A program made the translations under genes and the position numbers. A model generated the notes under the pieces. That model was not told where the DNA came from and searched no databases. It saw nothing but the letters and a program-made list of their open reading frames with translations. This document shows, one piece after another, positions 1 to 5,812 of a stretch of DNA of 17,162 nucleotides (positions are counted from its first letter, which is position 1; every line of letters begins with the position of its first letter). Origin of the DNA: Kingella pumchi (GTDB taxonomy: Bacteria > Pseudomonadota > Gammaproteobacteria > Burkholderiales > Neisseriaceae); NCBI RefSeq assembly GCF_022288825.1, contig NZ_JAKOOW010000007.1:1-17162 (forward strand), given 5' to 3'.

Positions 1-112
1 TCAATTTATTAAAGATTTACCTATCCCCCTTCCCCCCCTATCCGAACAACAAGCCATTGTGGAAAAACTAAACCGCCTGCTCGCCGAAATCGACGCGCTG
101 GAAAACGCCTAA
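1..112 (+). CDS. hsdS: Type I restriction specificity subunit, C-terminal end (partial)
   Basis: The window opens inside a gene read in the frame starting at base 2 and ending with TAA at 110-112. The 36 visible residues contain the run PIPLPPLSEQQAIVEKL followed by a leucine-rich helix. This is the typical end of a target-recognition domain plus conserved helix in HsdS proteins, where PLPPLxEQ marks the start of the helical spacer. HsdS chooses the DNA target for both the methylase and the nuclease. The complete hsdR begins 28 bases downstream on the same strand, which supports the call. hsdM and the rest of hsdS would lie upstream, outside the window. The assignment rests on a short segment but the motif is distinctive. 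Confidence 0.85.
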   Translation, partial: QFIKDLPIPLPPLSEQQAIVEKLNRLLAEIDALENA

Positions 113-140
113 ACCCAACGCCCCAAAACAGGAGAAGCCC

Positions 141-2555
141 ATGAGCCAATCCCCGCAGCCCACCGAAGAAGATGTCAAACTGCGCCGCATCACCCCCGCG
201 ATTGAAGCGGCGGGCTGGGCGAAACATCAGATTTTTATGGAATATCTGTTCACCGCCGGCAAAGTGTCGGTGCACGGCAAAACCGCCCGTCGCGGCAGGC
301 AGAAAAAGGCGGACTATATCCTCACCGCCCCCAACGGCCGCACGCCGCTGGCGATTGTGGAAGCCAAACGCGGCGACAAACTCTTGGGCGACGGCATGGA
401 GCAGGCTTTGGAATACGCCGAAATTTTGGACATTCCCTTTGTCTATACGTCCAACGGCAGGGGCTTTTTGGAACACGACCGCCTGACGGGCAAAATCCGC
501 GAGCTGGCTTTAAACGAATTTCCGCGCTATGACGAGCTGTGGGCAAGGTTTTCGGGCACAAACGCTCTTTCAGACGGCCAGCAGGCCGCGCTGTTGTCCG
601 ACTACCATTTTGACGGCAACAAGCCCATTGCCCCGCGCTATTACCAGCGCATCGCCATCGACCGCACAATAAAAGCGATAAGCGGCGGGCAAAACCGCGT
701 GCTTTTGGTGATGGCAACGGGCACGGGCAAGACTTACACGGCGTTTCAAATCATCTGGCGGCTGATGAAAAGCGGGCTGAAAAAACGCGTGCTGTATCTC
801 GCCGACCGCAATATTTTGATCGATCAAACCATTCAAAACGATTTTCGCCCCTTTGAAAAAGTCATCACCAAAGTGGAAAACAAAACGCTCGACAGCTCGT
901 ATGAAATCTATATGAGCCTGTATCAGCAGCTGGCGGGCGAAGAAGGATGCGAGCCGTTTCGCCAGTTTAAACCCGAGTTTTTTGATTTGATTGTGGTGGA
1001 CGAATGCCATCGCGGCAGCGCGCGCGAAGAATCGCTGTGGCGGCGGGTGTTGGATTATTTCAGCTCTGCCACCCATTTGGGCTTGACCGCTACGCCCAAA
1101 GAAAGCACGGAAGTGAGCAATATCGGCTATTTCGGCGAGCCGGTGTACACCTATTCTTTAAAACAGGGCATCGAAGACGGTTTTCTTGCGCCGTATAAGG
1201 TTATCCGCGTGGGGCTGGACAAGGACTTGCTCGGCTGGCGGCCGCCCAAGGGCAAAACCGATACCGACGGCGATTTGATTGAAGACAAGGTTTTTGCACG
1301 CGAGGAGTTTGAAAAACATCTGATTATCGACGAGCGCACGACAGCCGTCGCCCGCCGCGTAACCCAATGGCTGAACGACAACGACCCCTTTGCCAAAACC
1401 ATCGTCTTTTGCGTGGACATCGACCACGCCGAGCGCATGCGCCAAGCCCTAATCAAGGAAAACAGCGAACGGGTGGCAGCAAACCACAGATACATTATGC
1501 GTATTACGGGCGACAACGCCGAAGGCAAAGCCCAGCTGGATAATTTTATCGACCCCAACGAAAAATACCCCGCCATCGTTACCACATCCAAGCTGATGAC
1601 CACGGGCGTGGACTGCAAAACCTGCAAGCTGATTGTGCTCGATAACGAAATCAAATCGATGACCGAGTTCAAGCAAATCATCGGCCGCGGCACACGCATC
1701 AACGACGCTTACGGCAAGCAGTTTTTCACCATTATGGATTTTCGCAATGTAACCAACCTGTTTGCCGACCCCGATTTTGACGGCGAACCCGTGTCCATCA
1801 TCGACGACAACGGAACGGACAACGGCGAAGGGCAGCCTGAAAACCCCGATACGCCGTCTGATACGGATAATTCAGACGGCAGCGGGCTGCCTGAAAACGG
1901 CGGCGGCTTTGTCCCGCCCGTTGACGGCAAAGTGAAGAAAAAAATCCGCGTGCGCGGCGTAGAAATCCGCGTGTTAAGCGAACAGGTGCAAATCTTGGAC
2001 GAAAACGGCGATTTGATTACCGAAAGCCTGACCGATTACAGCAAGCGCAATATCCTGAACCAATACGCCACGCTCGATACCTTTTTGCAGGCGTGGAACG
2101 GCGCCGACAAAAAACAGGCGGTGCTCGACGCGCTGGAAGAACAGGGCCTGCCGCTGGAAGTGCTGCAGGAAGCCCACGGCAACGCCGCCGATTTGGACCC
2201 GTTCGACCTGATTTTGCACCTTGCCTACAACCGCCCCGCCATGACCCGTAGCGAACGCGCCCGCCGTTTGCAAAAAGACGGCTTTTTGCAGGCATACAGC
2301 GCAGAGTGCCGCCAAGTGCTCAGCGCGCTGCTCGACAAATACATGAACGAAGGCATTTCGCTGGAAGAAACATCGGTGCTCAACATCGCCCCCTTCAGCG
2401 ACATCGGCACACCGAAAAAAATCATCCGGCTTTTTGGCGGCATGGGGCAGTATCAAAATGCGGTAAACGAGTTGCAGCGCAATCTGTATGATGTGCCGCC
2501 GGAGCTGCTTTATCAGAGCGGGCAGGGCGGGAATTCCGCAGCACGGCAGATTTGA
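141..2555 (+). CDS. hsdR: Type I restriction enzyme R subunit, EcoEI-type
   Basis: This is the motor and nuclease subunit of a type I restriction-modification enzyme; with HsdM and HsdS it translocates and cuts unmethylated foreign DNA. The 804-residue protein starts with an EEDVKLRRITPAIEAAGW segment typical of EcoEI-like R subunits. It has a PD-(D/E)xK nuclease site (D58, then E74-A-K76), Walker A MATGTGKT near 191-198, the DEAD-like box DECH at 287-290, TATP at 316-319 and helicase motif VI (QIIGRGTR) near 512-519. The last 200 residues should be the EcoEI_R_C domain. The ATG at 141 is preceded by GGAG with a 6-base gap. An acidic Pro/Asp/Asn/Gly-rich linker at about residues 560-590 is encoded largely by DUS-like sequence (see findings). 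All catalytic motifs are intact, so the protein is probably active. Confidence 0.95.
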   Translation: MSQSPQPTEEDVKLRRITPAIEAAGWAKHQIFMEYLFTAGKVSVHGKTARRGRQKKADYILTAPNGRTPLAIVEAKRGDKLLGDGMEQALEYAEILDIPFVYTSNGRGFLEHDRLTGKIRELALNEFPRYDELWARFSGTNALSDGQQAALLSDYHFDGNKPIAPRYYQRIAIDRTIKAISGGQNRVLLVMATGTGKTYTAFQIIWRLMKSGLKKRVLYLADRNILIDQTIQNDFRPFEKVITKVENKTLDSSYEIYMSLYQQLAGEEGCEPFRQFKPEFFDLIVVDECHRGSAREESLWRRVLDYFSSATHLGLTATPKESTEVSNIGYFGEPVYTYSLKQGIEDGFLAPYKVIRVGLDKDLLGWRPPKGKTDTDGDLIEDKVFAREEFEKHLIIDERTTAVARRVTQWLNDNDPFAKTIVFCVDIDHAERMRQALIKENSERVAANHRYIMRITGDNAEGKAQLDNFIDPNEKYPAIVTTSKLMTTGVDCKTCKLIVLDNEIKSMTEFKQIIGRGTRINDAYGKQFFTIMDFRNVTNLFADPDFDGEPVSIIDDNGTDNGEGQPENPDTPSDTDNSDGSGLPENGGGFVPPVDGKVKKKIRVRGVEIRVLSEQVQILDENGDLITESLTDYSKRNILNQYATLDTFLQAWNGADKKQAVLDALEEQGLPLEVLQEAHGNAADLDPFDLILHLAYNRPAMTRSERARRLQKDGFLQAYSAECRQVLSALLDKYMNEGISLEETSVLNIAPFSDIGTPKKIIRLFGGMGQYQNAVNELQRNLYDVPPELLYQSGQGGNSAARQI
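1830..1895 (+). repeat. DUS-like cluster of mixed dialect inside hsdR
   Basis: Within 66 bases lie GGGCAGCCTGAA (1830-1841, one mismatch to the local DUS), GCCGTCTGAT (1853-1862), TTCAGACGGC (1871-1880, a perfect inverted copy of the N. meningitidis-type core) and GGGCTGCCTGAA (1884-1895, one mismatch to a dialect with T in place of A). The middle two form an inverted repeat. All are read through in frame as part of the HsdR linker. Confidence 0.75.
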
Positions 2556-2578
2556 GTCGGGCTTGGAACTTGTGGTGA

Positions 2579-2618
2579 AGGCAGCCTGAAAACCAATAAT
2601 CCCGTTTTCAGGCTGCCT
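2579..2618. repeat. Inverted DUS pair (hairpin) after hsdR
   Basis: A perfect AGGCAGCCTGAA at 2579-2590 and a perfect TTCAGGCTGCCT at 2607-2618 form a 15-bp stem around a 10-base loop, 24 bases after the hsdR stop. It may act as a transcription terminator, but no T-run follows directly. The 2556-2781 gap otherwise holds a second DUS hairpin (2716-2754) and a small dyad CCGCCTG-CCA-CAGGCGG at 2651-2667. I see no gene in it. Confidence 0.8.
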
Positions 2619-2715
2619 GTCGCCAATCTTTTACCCGCGCAGGCGTTTTGCCGCCTGCCACAGGCGGGGCAAGCTACCGCATGCCGCAGCGTCCGCCATG
2701 TGTTCAAACAACACA

Positions 2716-2754
2716 AGGCAGCCTGAAACCAATAATTCGGTTTTCAGGCTGCCC
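2716..2754. repeat. Second inverted DUS pair (hairpin)
   Basis: A perfect AGGCAGCCTGAA at 2716-2727 pairs with TTCAGGCTGCCC at 2743-2754. The loop side reads AACCAATAATTCGGTT, close to the AACCAATAATCCCGTT of the hairpin at 2579-2618. It lies just upstream of the secreted-protein gene that starts at 2782. Confidence 0.8.
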
Positions 2755-2781
2755 AGTCCACCCGCAACAGAAAGCCCAGCC

Positions 2782-3561
2782 ATGTTACCCAGCCGCCTCA
2801 GCCTCCTGCTCGCCGCCAGCCTGCTTCTCCCCACAGCCCTTGCCGCCCCGCGCCCCCAGTCTTACACCACCAAAGTATCACGCTGCTTCAATCAAGATAC
2901 GTGCCAAGAAATAGAGCTGGAACGCCTGAATACCAACAACCCCAAGCTCAACCGCTGGGCAGACAATTTCCTGAAAAACGTTTGGGAAATCCCCGCGCTG
3001 GACTGCCGCAGTCTCCGTGCATGGCTACGCAAAAACGCCGATAAAGACGACCCCGAATGCGTGCAATATCTCAACGGCAGCACCACGCTGTATGGCGAAA
3101 CCACGCACTACGCCGTTATTCGCCATGCCAGCAGCTACTTTACCTGCAACACCATGCACGACTACGGGCGGCTGGATTACCACGTGATCCACCGCAGCAC
3201 AGGCAAACCGCTTTGGCTGCGCGATATTGTTATCAAAGGGCGGTTGGCGCGGCTGTACCGTCTGCAAAAACAAGCGTGGATACGCACCATGAAAACCGGC
3301 AGCTACGACGGCTACCCGATGACAGACGAACAAATCCGCGAACACCTGCATTACAGCCCGTTCCGCCCCAGCAACAACTGGCATTTCAACCGCGACAGCC
3401 TAATCTTCCAATTCCAAGCCTACCAACTGGGCGGCTACGATACCGGCAAACCCTTCGTCCGCATCGGGCTTGCCGAACTGCGCGGGATTATCAAACCCGA
3501 AATCCTGCGTGAAGCCCAAAGCTATCGCGGACAGCGCGCGCCTGATCAATCCAAGCCGTAA
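2782..3561 (+). CDS. Secreted DUF3298-like protein of unknown function
   Basis: The 259-residue product begins with a clear Sec signal peptide: a positive N-terminus, a Leu/Ala-rich core, and a likely cleavage after the ALA that precedes APRPQ (about residue 21). It is therefore probably periplasmic. The mature part has several cysteines (for example CFNQDTCQE near 35-41), which could form disulfides there. The C-terminal half has the pattern SLIFQFQAYQLGGYDTGKPF followed by VRIGLAEL. This resembles the end of DUF3298 / RsiV-like domains, where an aromatic 'FxFxxYxxxxYxxG' is followed by a predicted strand and helix. I chose the ATG at 2782 because the signal peptide starts there; an upstream in-frame ATG at 2698 would put DUS hairpin sequence into the protein. 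The function is unknown and the family call is by eye. Confidence 0.75.
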   Translation: MLPSRLSLLLAASLLLPTALAAPRPQSYTTKVSRCFNQDTCQEIELERLNTNNPKLNRWADNFLKNVWEIPALDCRSLRAWLRKNADKDDPECVQYLNGSTTLYGETTHYAVIRHASSYFTCNTMHDYGRLDYHVIHRSTGKPLWLRDIVIKGRLARLYRLQKQAWIRTMKTGSYDGYPMTDEQIREHLHYSPFRPSNNWHFNRDSLIFQFQAYQLGGYDTGKPFVRIGLAELRGIIKPEILREAQSYRGQRAPDQSKP

Positions 3562-3568
3562 ACGTATT

Positions 3569-3604
3569 TTCAGGCTGCCTTTGGGTTTTGCTTTCAGGCT
3601 GCTT
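3569..3604. repeat. Two tandem DUS copies, same orientation
   Basis: TTCAGGCTGCCT (3569-3580, perfect) and TTCAGGCTGCTT (3593-3604, one mismatch) follow the stop codon of the secreted-protein gene by 7 bases. Both read the same way, so they do not form a hairpin with each other. Confidence 0.8.
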
Positions 3605-3649
3605 CTATATCATCCCCATTCCCATCACAATGCCAAACAAGGAACCGTT

Positions 3650-3904
3650 ATGAAGCGCAGCGCATGGTTTCACGTTTTCTTTACCCGCGGGCTGGCAGTG
3701 TGCCGGCCGGCAGTTTTATCGGCTTTATCGTGCTGTCCCTGCTTGGCGTGCCGCTGTGGGTATCGGCAGGTTTTCTGCTGCTGCTGTCAGGCTTGCTGAT
3801 TAGCGTGGCGTATCCTGTGGGCATGGACATACGCCGCAGGGGCAGATACGCCGCAGGGGCAGGAATTGGTGGACAAAACGGGCTATGTGTCGTGTTACGA
3901 GTGA
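3650..3904 (+). pseudogene. Small two-helix membrane protein, probably with two compensating frameshifts
   Basis: AGGAA 6 bases before the ATG at 3650 opens a frame reading MKRSAWFHVFFTRGLAV. After about 3700 this frame turns Cys-rich and stops at 3797-3799. From about 3703 to 3800 the neighbouring frame reads a convincing pair of membrane helices (GSFIGFIVLSLLGVPLW, then AGFLLLLSGLLI). After about 3801 the original frame again looks real (AWRILWAWTY, then DTPQGQELVDKTGYVSCYE) and ends with TGA at 3902-3904. One missing base near 3697-3703 and one extra T at 3800-3801 would restore one protein of about 84 residues. The span 3650-3904 is exactly 85 codons. A 17-base tandem duplication also lies in the last part. 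It could be a pseudogene, sequencing errors, or a shorter real protein starting at 3664. Confidence 0.55.
3829..3862 (+). repeat. 17-base perfect tandem duplication
   Basis: ATACGCCGCAGGGGCAG occurs twice back to back (3829-3845 and 3846-3862). The length is not a multiple of three, so the two copies are read in different frames (TYAAGA, then DTPQGQ) within the small membrane gene. Confidence 0.9.
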
Positions 3905-3961
3905 ACGGTAAAGGCAGTCTGAAAATGACTGCCGCCACAACGCCAAGCCAAAGCAAAAGCC

Positions 3962-4006
3962 AAAGCAGCCTGAAAACCGGATTTGCGGTTTTCAGGCTGC
4001 TTTTTT
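3962..4006. terminator. DUS-based terminator between convergent genes
   Basis: GCAGCCTGAAAACCG (3965-3979) and CGGTTTTCAGGCTGC (3986-4000) form a perfect 15-bp stem, extended by AAA/TTT, around GATTTG. Six T follow on the + strand. It terminates the + strand genes and, with AAA/TTT flanks, may also serve the - strand DUF218 gene. A degenerate DUS lies just before it (AGGCAGTCTGAA, 3912-3923) and another copy just after (TTCAGGCTGCTT, 4012-4023). Confidence 0.85.
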
Positions 4007-4042
4007 GTGTTTTCAGGCTGCTTGGGCTGCGGTACCCTTGAT

Positions 4043-4711
4043 TTAGGCGCCTGTCCAACTGCCGAACAGTTTGCCGATGCGGCGGCCGATATAGAGCAGG
4101 CGGTAGGCCATCAGGTGGGCGCTTTCTTCGGCGAAGAATTTCCATTGGGTGCGGCTGTCGCTGTCCTTGTAGCGGCTGGTGGGCGTGGGCGAGGGGTAGG
4201 CGCGGATGCCGAGGTCTTCGGCCATCGCCATCGCGCGCGCCATGTGGTAGGGGTCGCTGACGATAATTACGGTTTTCAGACCGTTTTTGCGCATCAGCCA
4301 GCGGGCGTTGGCCAGGTTTTGATAGGTGTCTTTGGAGGTGGTTTCAAACAGAATGTCCTGTGGCGGCACGCCTTGGCGCAGGGCGAAACGGCGGGCGACG
4401 GCGCCTTCGGTGCTGTAGCCGCTTTTGGGCGTGCCGCCGGTGAAAATCAGTTTTTCCACGCGTTCGTTTTGGTACAGGGTGAGCGCGTGGTTGATGCGCT
4501 CGCGGAACACCGGCGAGGGTTTTTCGCCCCAGGCGGCGGCACCGAGCACGATGGCGGCATCGGCGTGTTCGGGCGTGGTTTGCGGCGTTTGCGCGTAATG
4601 ATAGACCTGCCAGCAGCACCAGCCCTGCATCGCCAGCACCAGCACCACGCTCAGCCAGAAGCCGCGCCGCAGGTAGCGGCGCAGTCCGGAGCGTGGGGCG
4701 GCGGTCTTCAT
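4043..4711 (-). CDS. DUF218 / YdcF-SanA-like membrane-anchored protein
   Basis: The 222-residue protein has a basic N-terminus, one membrane helix at about 16-38 and a DUF218 domain. The domain shows DAAIVLGAA near 50, an LIFTGG segment near 95, TEGAVARRF, the conserved TSKDTYQNLANARWLM stretch and VSDPYHMARAMAMA. In E. coli, relatives (SanA, ElyC, YdcF) are implicated in envelope integrity or peptidoglycan precursor handling, but no reaction is settled. The topology suggests an inner-membrane anchor with a periplasmic domain. A GGGAG ribosome site lies 8 bases before the ATG. The start is only 3 bases after the stop of the ArsC-like gene, so the two are translated from one message. The exact role is unknown. 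Confidence 0.85.
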   Translation of the reverse strand: MKTAAPRSGLRRYLRRGFWLSVVLVLAMQGWCCWQVYHYAQTPQTTPEHADAAIVLGAAAWGEKPSPVFRERINHALTLYQNERVEKLIFTGGTPKSGYSTEGAVARRFALRQGVPPQDILFETTSKDTYQNLANARWLMRKNGLKTVIIVSDPYHMARAMAMAEDLGIRAYPSPTPTSRYKDSDSRTQWKFFAEESAHLMAYRLLYIGRRIGKLFGSWTGA

Positions 4712-4714
4712 GTT

Positions 4715-5056
4715 TCAGCTCCCGAGCAGCGCCTGGATGTTTTCCAGCGGACGGCCGATGGCGGCGCGGTCGGCCAACTCGAGTATCGGCCGCTCCAGCA
4801 GCTTGGGATGGGCGGCCAGTGCGGCATACAACTGGTCGTCGTTGACGGTGTCGAGTTTGAGCTCGCCGAACAATTCGTCGTTCACCCGCATCATGCCGCG
4901 CGGCGAAGACAGACCGAGCTTGGCGGCCAGCGCGCGCAGGCCGGCTTCGTCCAAGGGTTGGTTTTGGTAGTCGCGCACTTCGAGGCCGTCGCGCCCTTGC
5001 AGCCATTCGAGGGCGGCGCGGGATTTGCTGCAGCGGGGGTTATGGTAAAGAATCAT
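4715..5056 (-). CDS. ArsC-family (thioredoxin-fold) reductase
   Basis: This 113-residue protein belongs to the glutaredoxin-dependent arsenate reductase family. It has the N-terminal YHNPRCSKSR loop with catalytic C9. Three arginines match the oxyanion-binding residues of the E. coli plasmid enzyme: R57 in GMMRVNDE, R89 in ERPIL and R102 in IGRP. The length is close to the chromosomal YfgD-type proteins rather than the roughly 140-residue plasmid ArsC. Arsenate reduction is the family prediction. No arsB, arsR or acr3 is nearby, so this is a housekeeping copy whose real substrate is uncertain. AAAGGA precedes the ATG. It lies between ispD (36-base gap) and the DUF218 gene (3-base gap) on the same strand. 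Confidence 0.85.
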   Translation of the reverse strand: MILYHNPRCSKSRAALEWLQGRDGLEVRDYQNQPLDEAGLRALAAKLGLSSPRGMMRVNDELFGELKLDTVNDDQLYAALAAHPKLLERPILELADRAAIGRPLENIQALLGS

Positions 5057-5077
5057 GGTTTTCCTTTGGGTGAACGT

Positions 5078-5089
5078 TTCAGGCTGCCT
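5078..5089. repeat. DUS between ispD and the ArsC-like gene
   Basis: Perfect TTCAGGCTGCCT in the short gap between the two - strand genes, 3 bases past the ispD stop codon. Confidence 0.85.
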
Positions 5090-5092
5090 GCT

Positions 5093-5776
5093 TTATCCGT
5101 TTTGCGCCAGCAGCCAGGCGGCCAGCGCGGCATCGGCGGGGCGGGTCAACTTCAGGTTGCGGCTGTCACCTTCGACCAGCAGCGGGCGCCGGCCGAGCAT
5201 TTCGACGGCCGAGGCTTCGTCGGTTACTTGCGACAAATCGGCCGCGGCCAGCGCCCGCCGCAGCAGGGCAGCCTGAAAAAGCTGCGGCGTCTGCGCCTGC
5301 CACAATCCGTCGCGGCAGACGGTGGCGGCAACTGCGCCGCCATTGTCGGCGCGTTTGAGCGTATCGGCCACCGGCACCGCCAAAATCGCGCCGTCGGGAT
5401 GGCCGGCGGCATCGAGCAGGCGGTTGAGCGCGCTTTGCGGCAGACAGCAGCGGGCGGCATCGTGCACCAGCAGCACTTCGTTTTCGTCCAAACCGTCTGC
5501 CAGCAGGGCGTTCAGGCCGTTGGCCACCGTTTCGGCGCGGCTGGCACCGCCAACGCGGTACGCCACGGTCTGCGCGCCCGGCCGGATCAGGGCGTCGAAA
5601 TCCCGATCCTGCGGCGACAGCACCACGGCGATGCGGCCGATGCGGGCATTGGCGGCCAGGGCATCCAGCGTATGCTGCAGCACCGGCTTGCCGGCCAGCA
5701 GCGCATACTGCTTGGGGCGCTCGCCGCCGAAGCGGCTGCCGTTGCCGGCGGCGGGAATCAGAACGGTGTATTTCAT
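5093..5776 (-). CDS. ispD: 2-C-methyl-D-erythritol 4-phosphate cytidylyltransferase
   Basis: IspD is the third enzyme of the non-mevalonate isoprenoid pathway. It joins CTP and methylerythritol phosphate to give CDP-methylerythritol. The 227-residue length is normal. The nucleotide-binding loop PAAGNGSRFGGERPKQY lies at 8-24, the central motif VHDAARCC near 107, TPQLF near 168, TDEASAVE near 189 and the C-terminal NLKLT. The usual proline after HDAAR is replaced by cysteine. The gene has no good Shine-Dalgarno; instead a palindromic DUS (5787-5805) fills most of the 36-base gap after plsX. ispF, often adjacent, is not here. A near-perfect DUS at 5266-5277 is encoded within LFQAALL. Confidence 0.96.
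   Translation of the reverse strand: MKYTVLIPAAGNGSRFGGERPKQYALLAGKPVLQHTLDALAANARIGRIAVVLSPQDRDFDALIRPGAQTVAYRVGGASRAETVANGLNALLADGLDENEVLLVHDAARCCLPQSALNRLLDAAGHPDGAILAVPVADTLKRADNGGAVAATVCRDGLWQAQTPQLFQAALLRRALAAADLSQVTDEASAVEMLGRRPLLVEGDSRNLKLTRPADAALAAWLLAQNG
5266..5277. repeat. DUS within ispD
   Basis: GGGCAGCCTGAA, one mismatch from the local consensus, read through in the ispD coding frame on the opposite strand. Confidence 0.7.
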
Positions 5777-5786
5777 CGCGTTTTCG

Positions 5787-5805
5787 CTTTCAGGCTGCCT
5801 GAAAG
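5787..5805. repeat. Overlapping palindromic DUS between plsX and ispD
   Basis: The 19-base odd palindrome CTTTCAGGCTGCCTGAAAG contains the local DUS on the - strand (complement of 5789-5800) and a one-base variant, AGGCTGCCTGAA (5792-5803), on the + strand, sharing the same core. It lies 10 bases upstream of the ispD start. Confidence 0.85.
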
Positions 5806-5812
5806 CGGCAAA

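Noticed and set aside
1..2555. A novel defence island
   Set aside because: Only standard type I restriction genes are visible here. No other recognisable defence gene accompanies them inside the window; the upstream part is out of view.
2579..2754. CRISPR array suggested by repeated GCAGCCTGAA units
   Set aside because: Copies occur in both orientations, irregularly spaced across the whole window, also inside genes, and are too short. They are uptake sequences.
4715..5056. An arsenic-resistance operon
   Set aside because: Only an ArsC-family protein is present. No arsB/acr3 pump, arsR or arsH is adjacent, and the neighbours are housekeeping genes.
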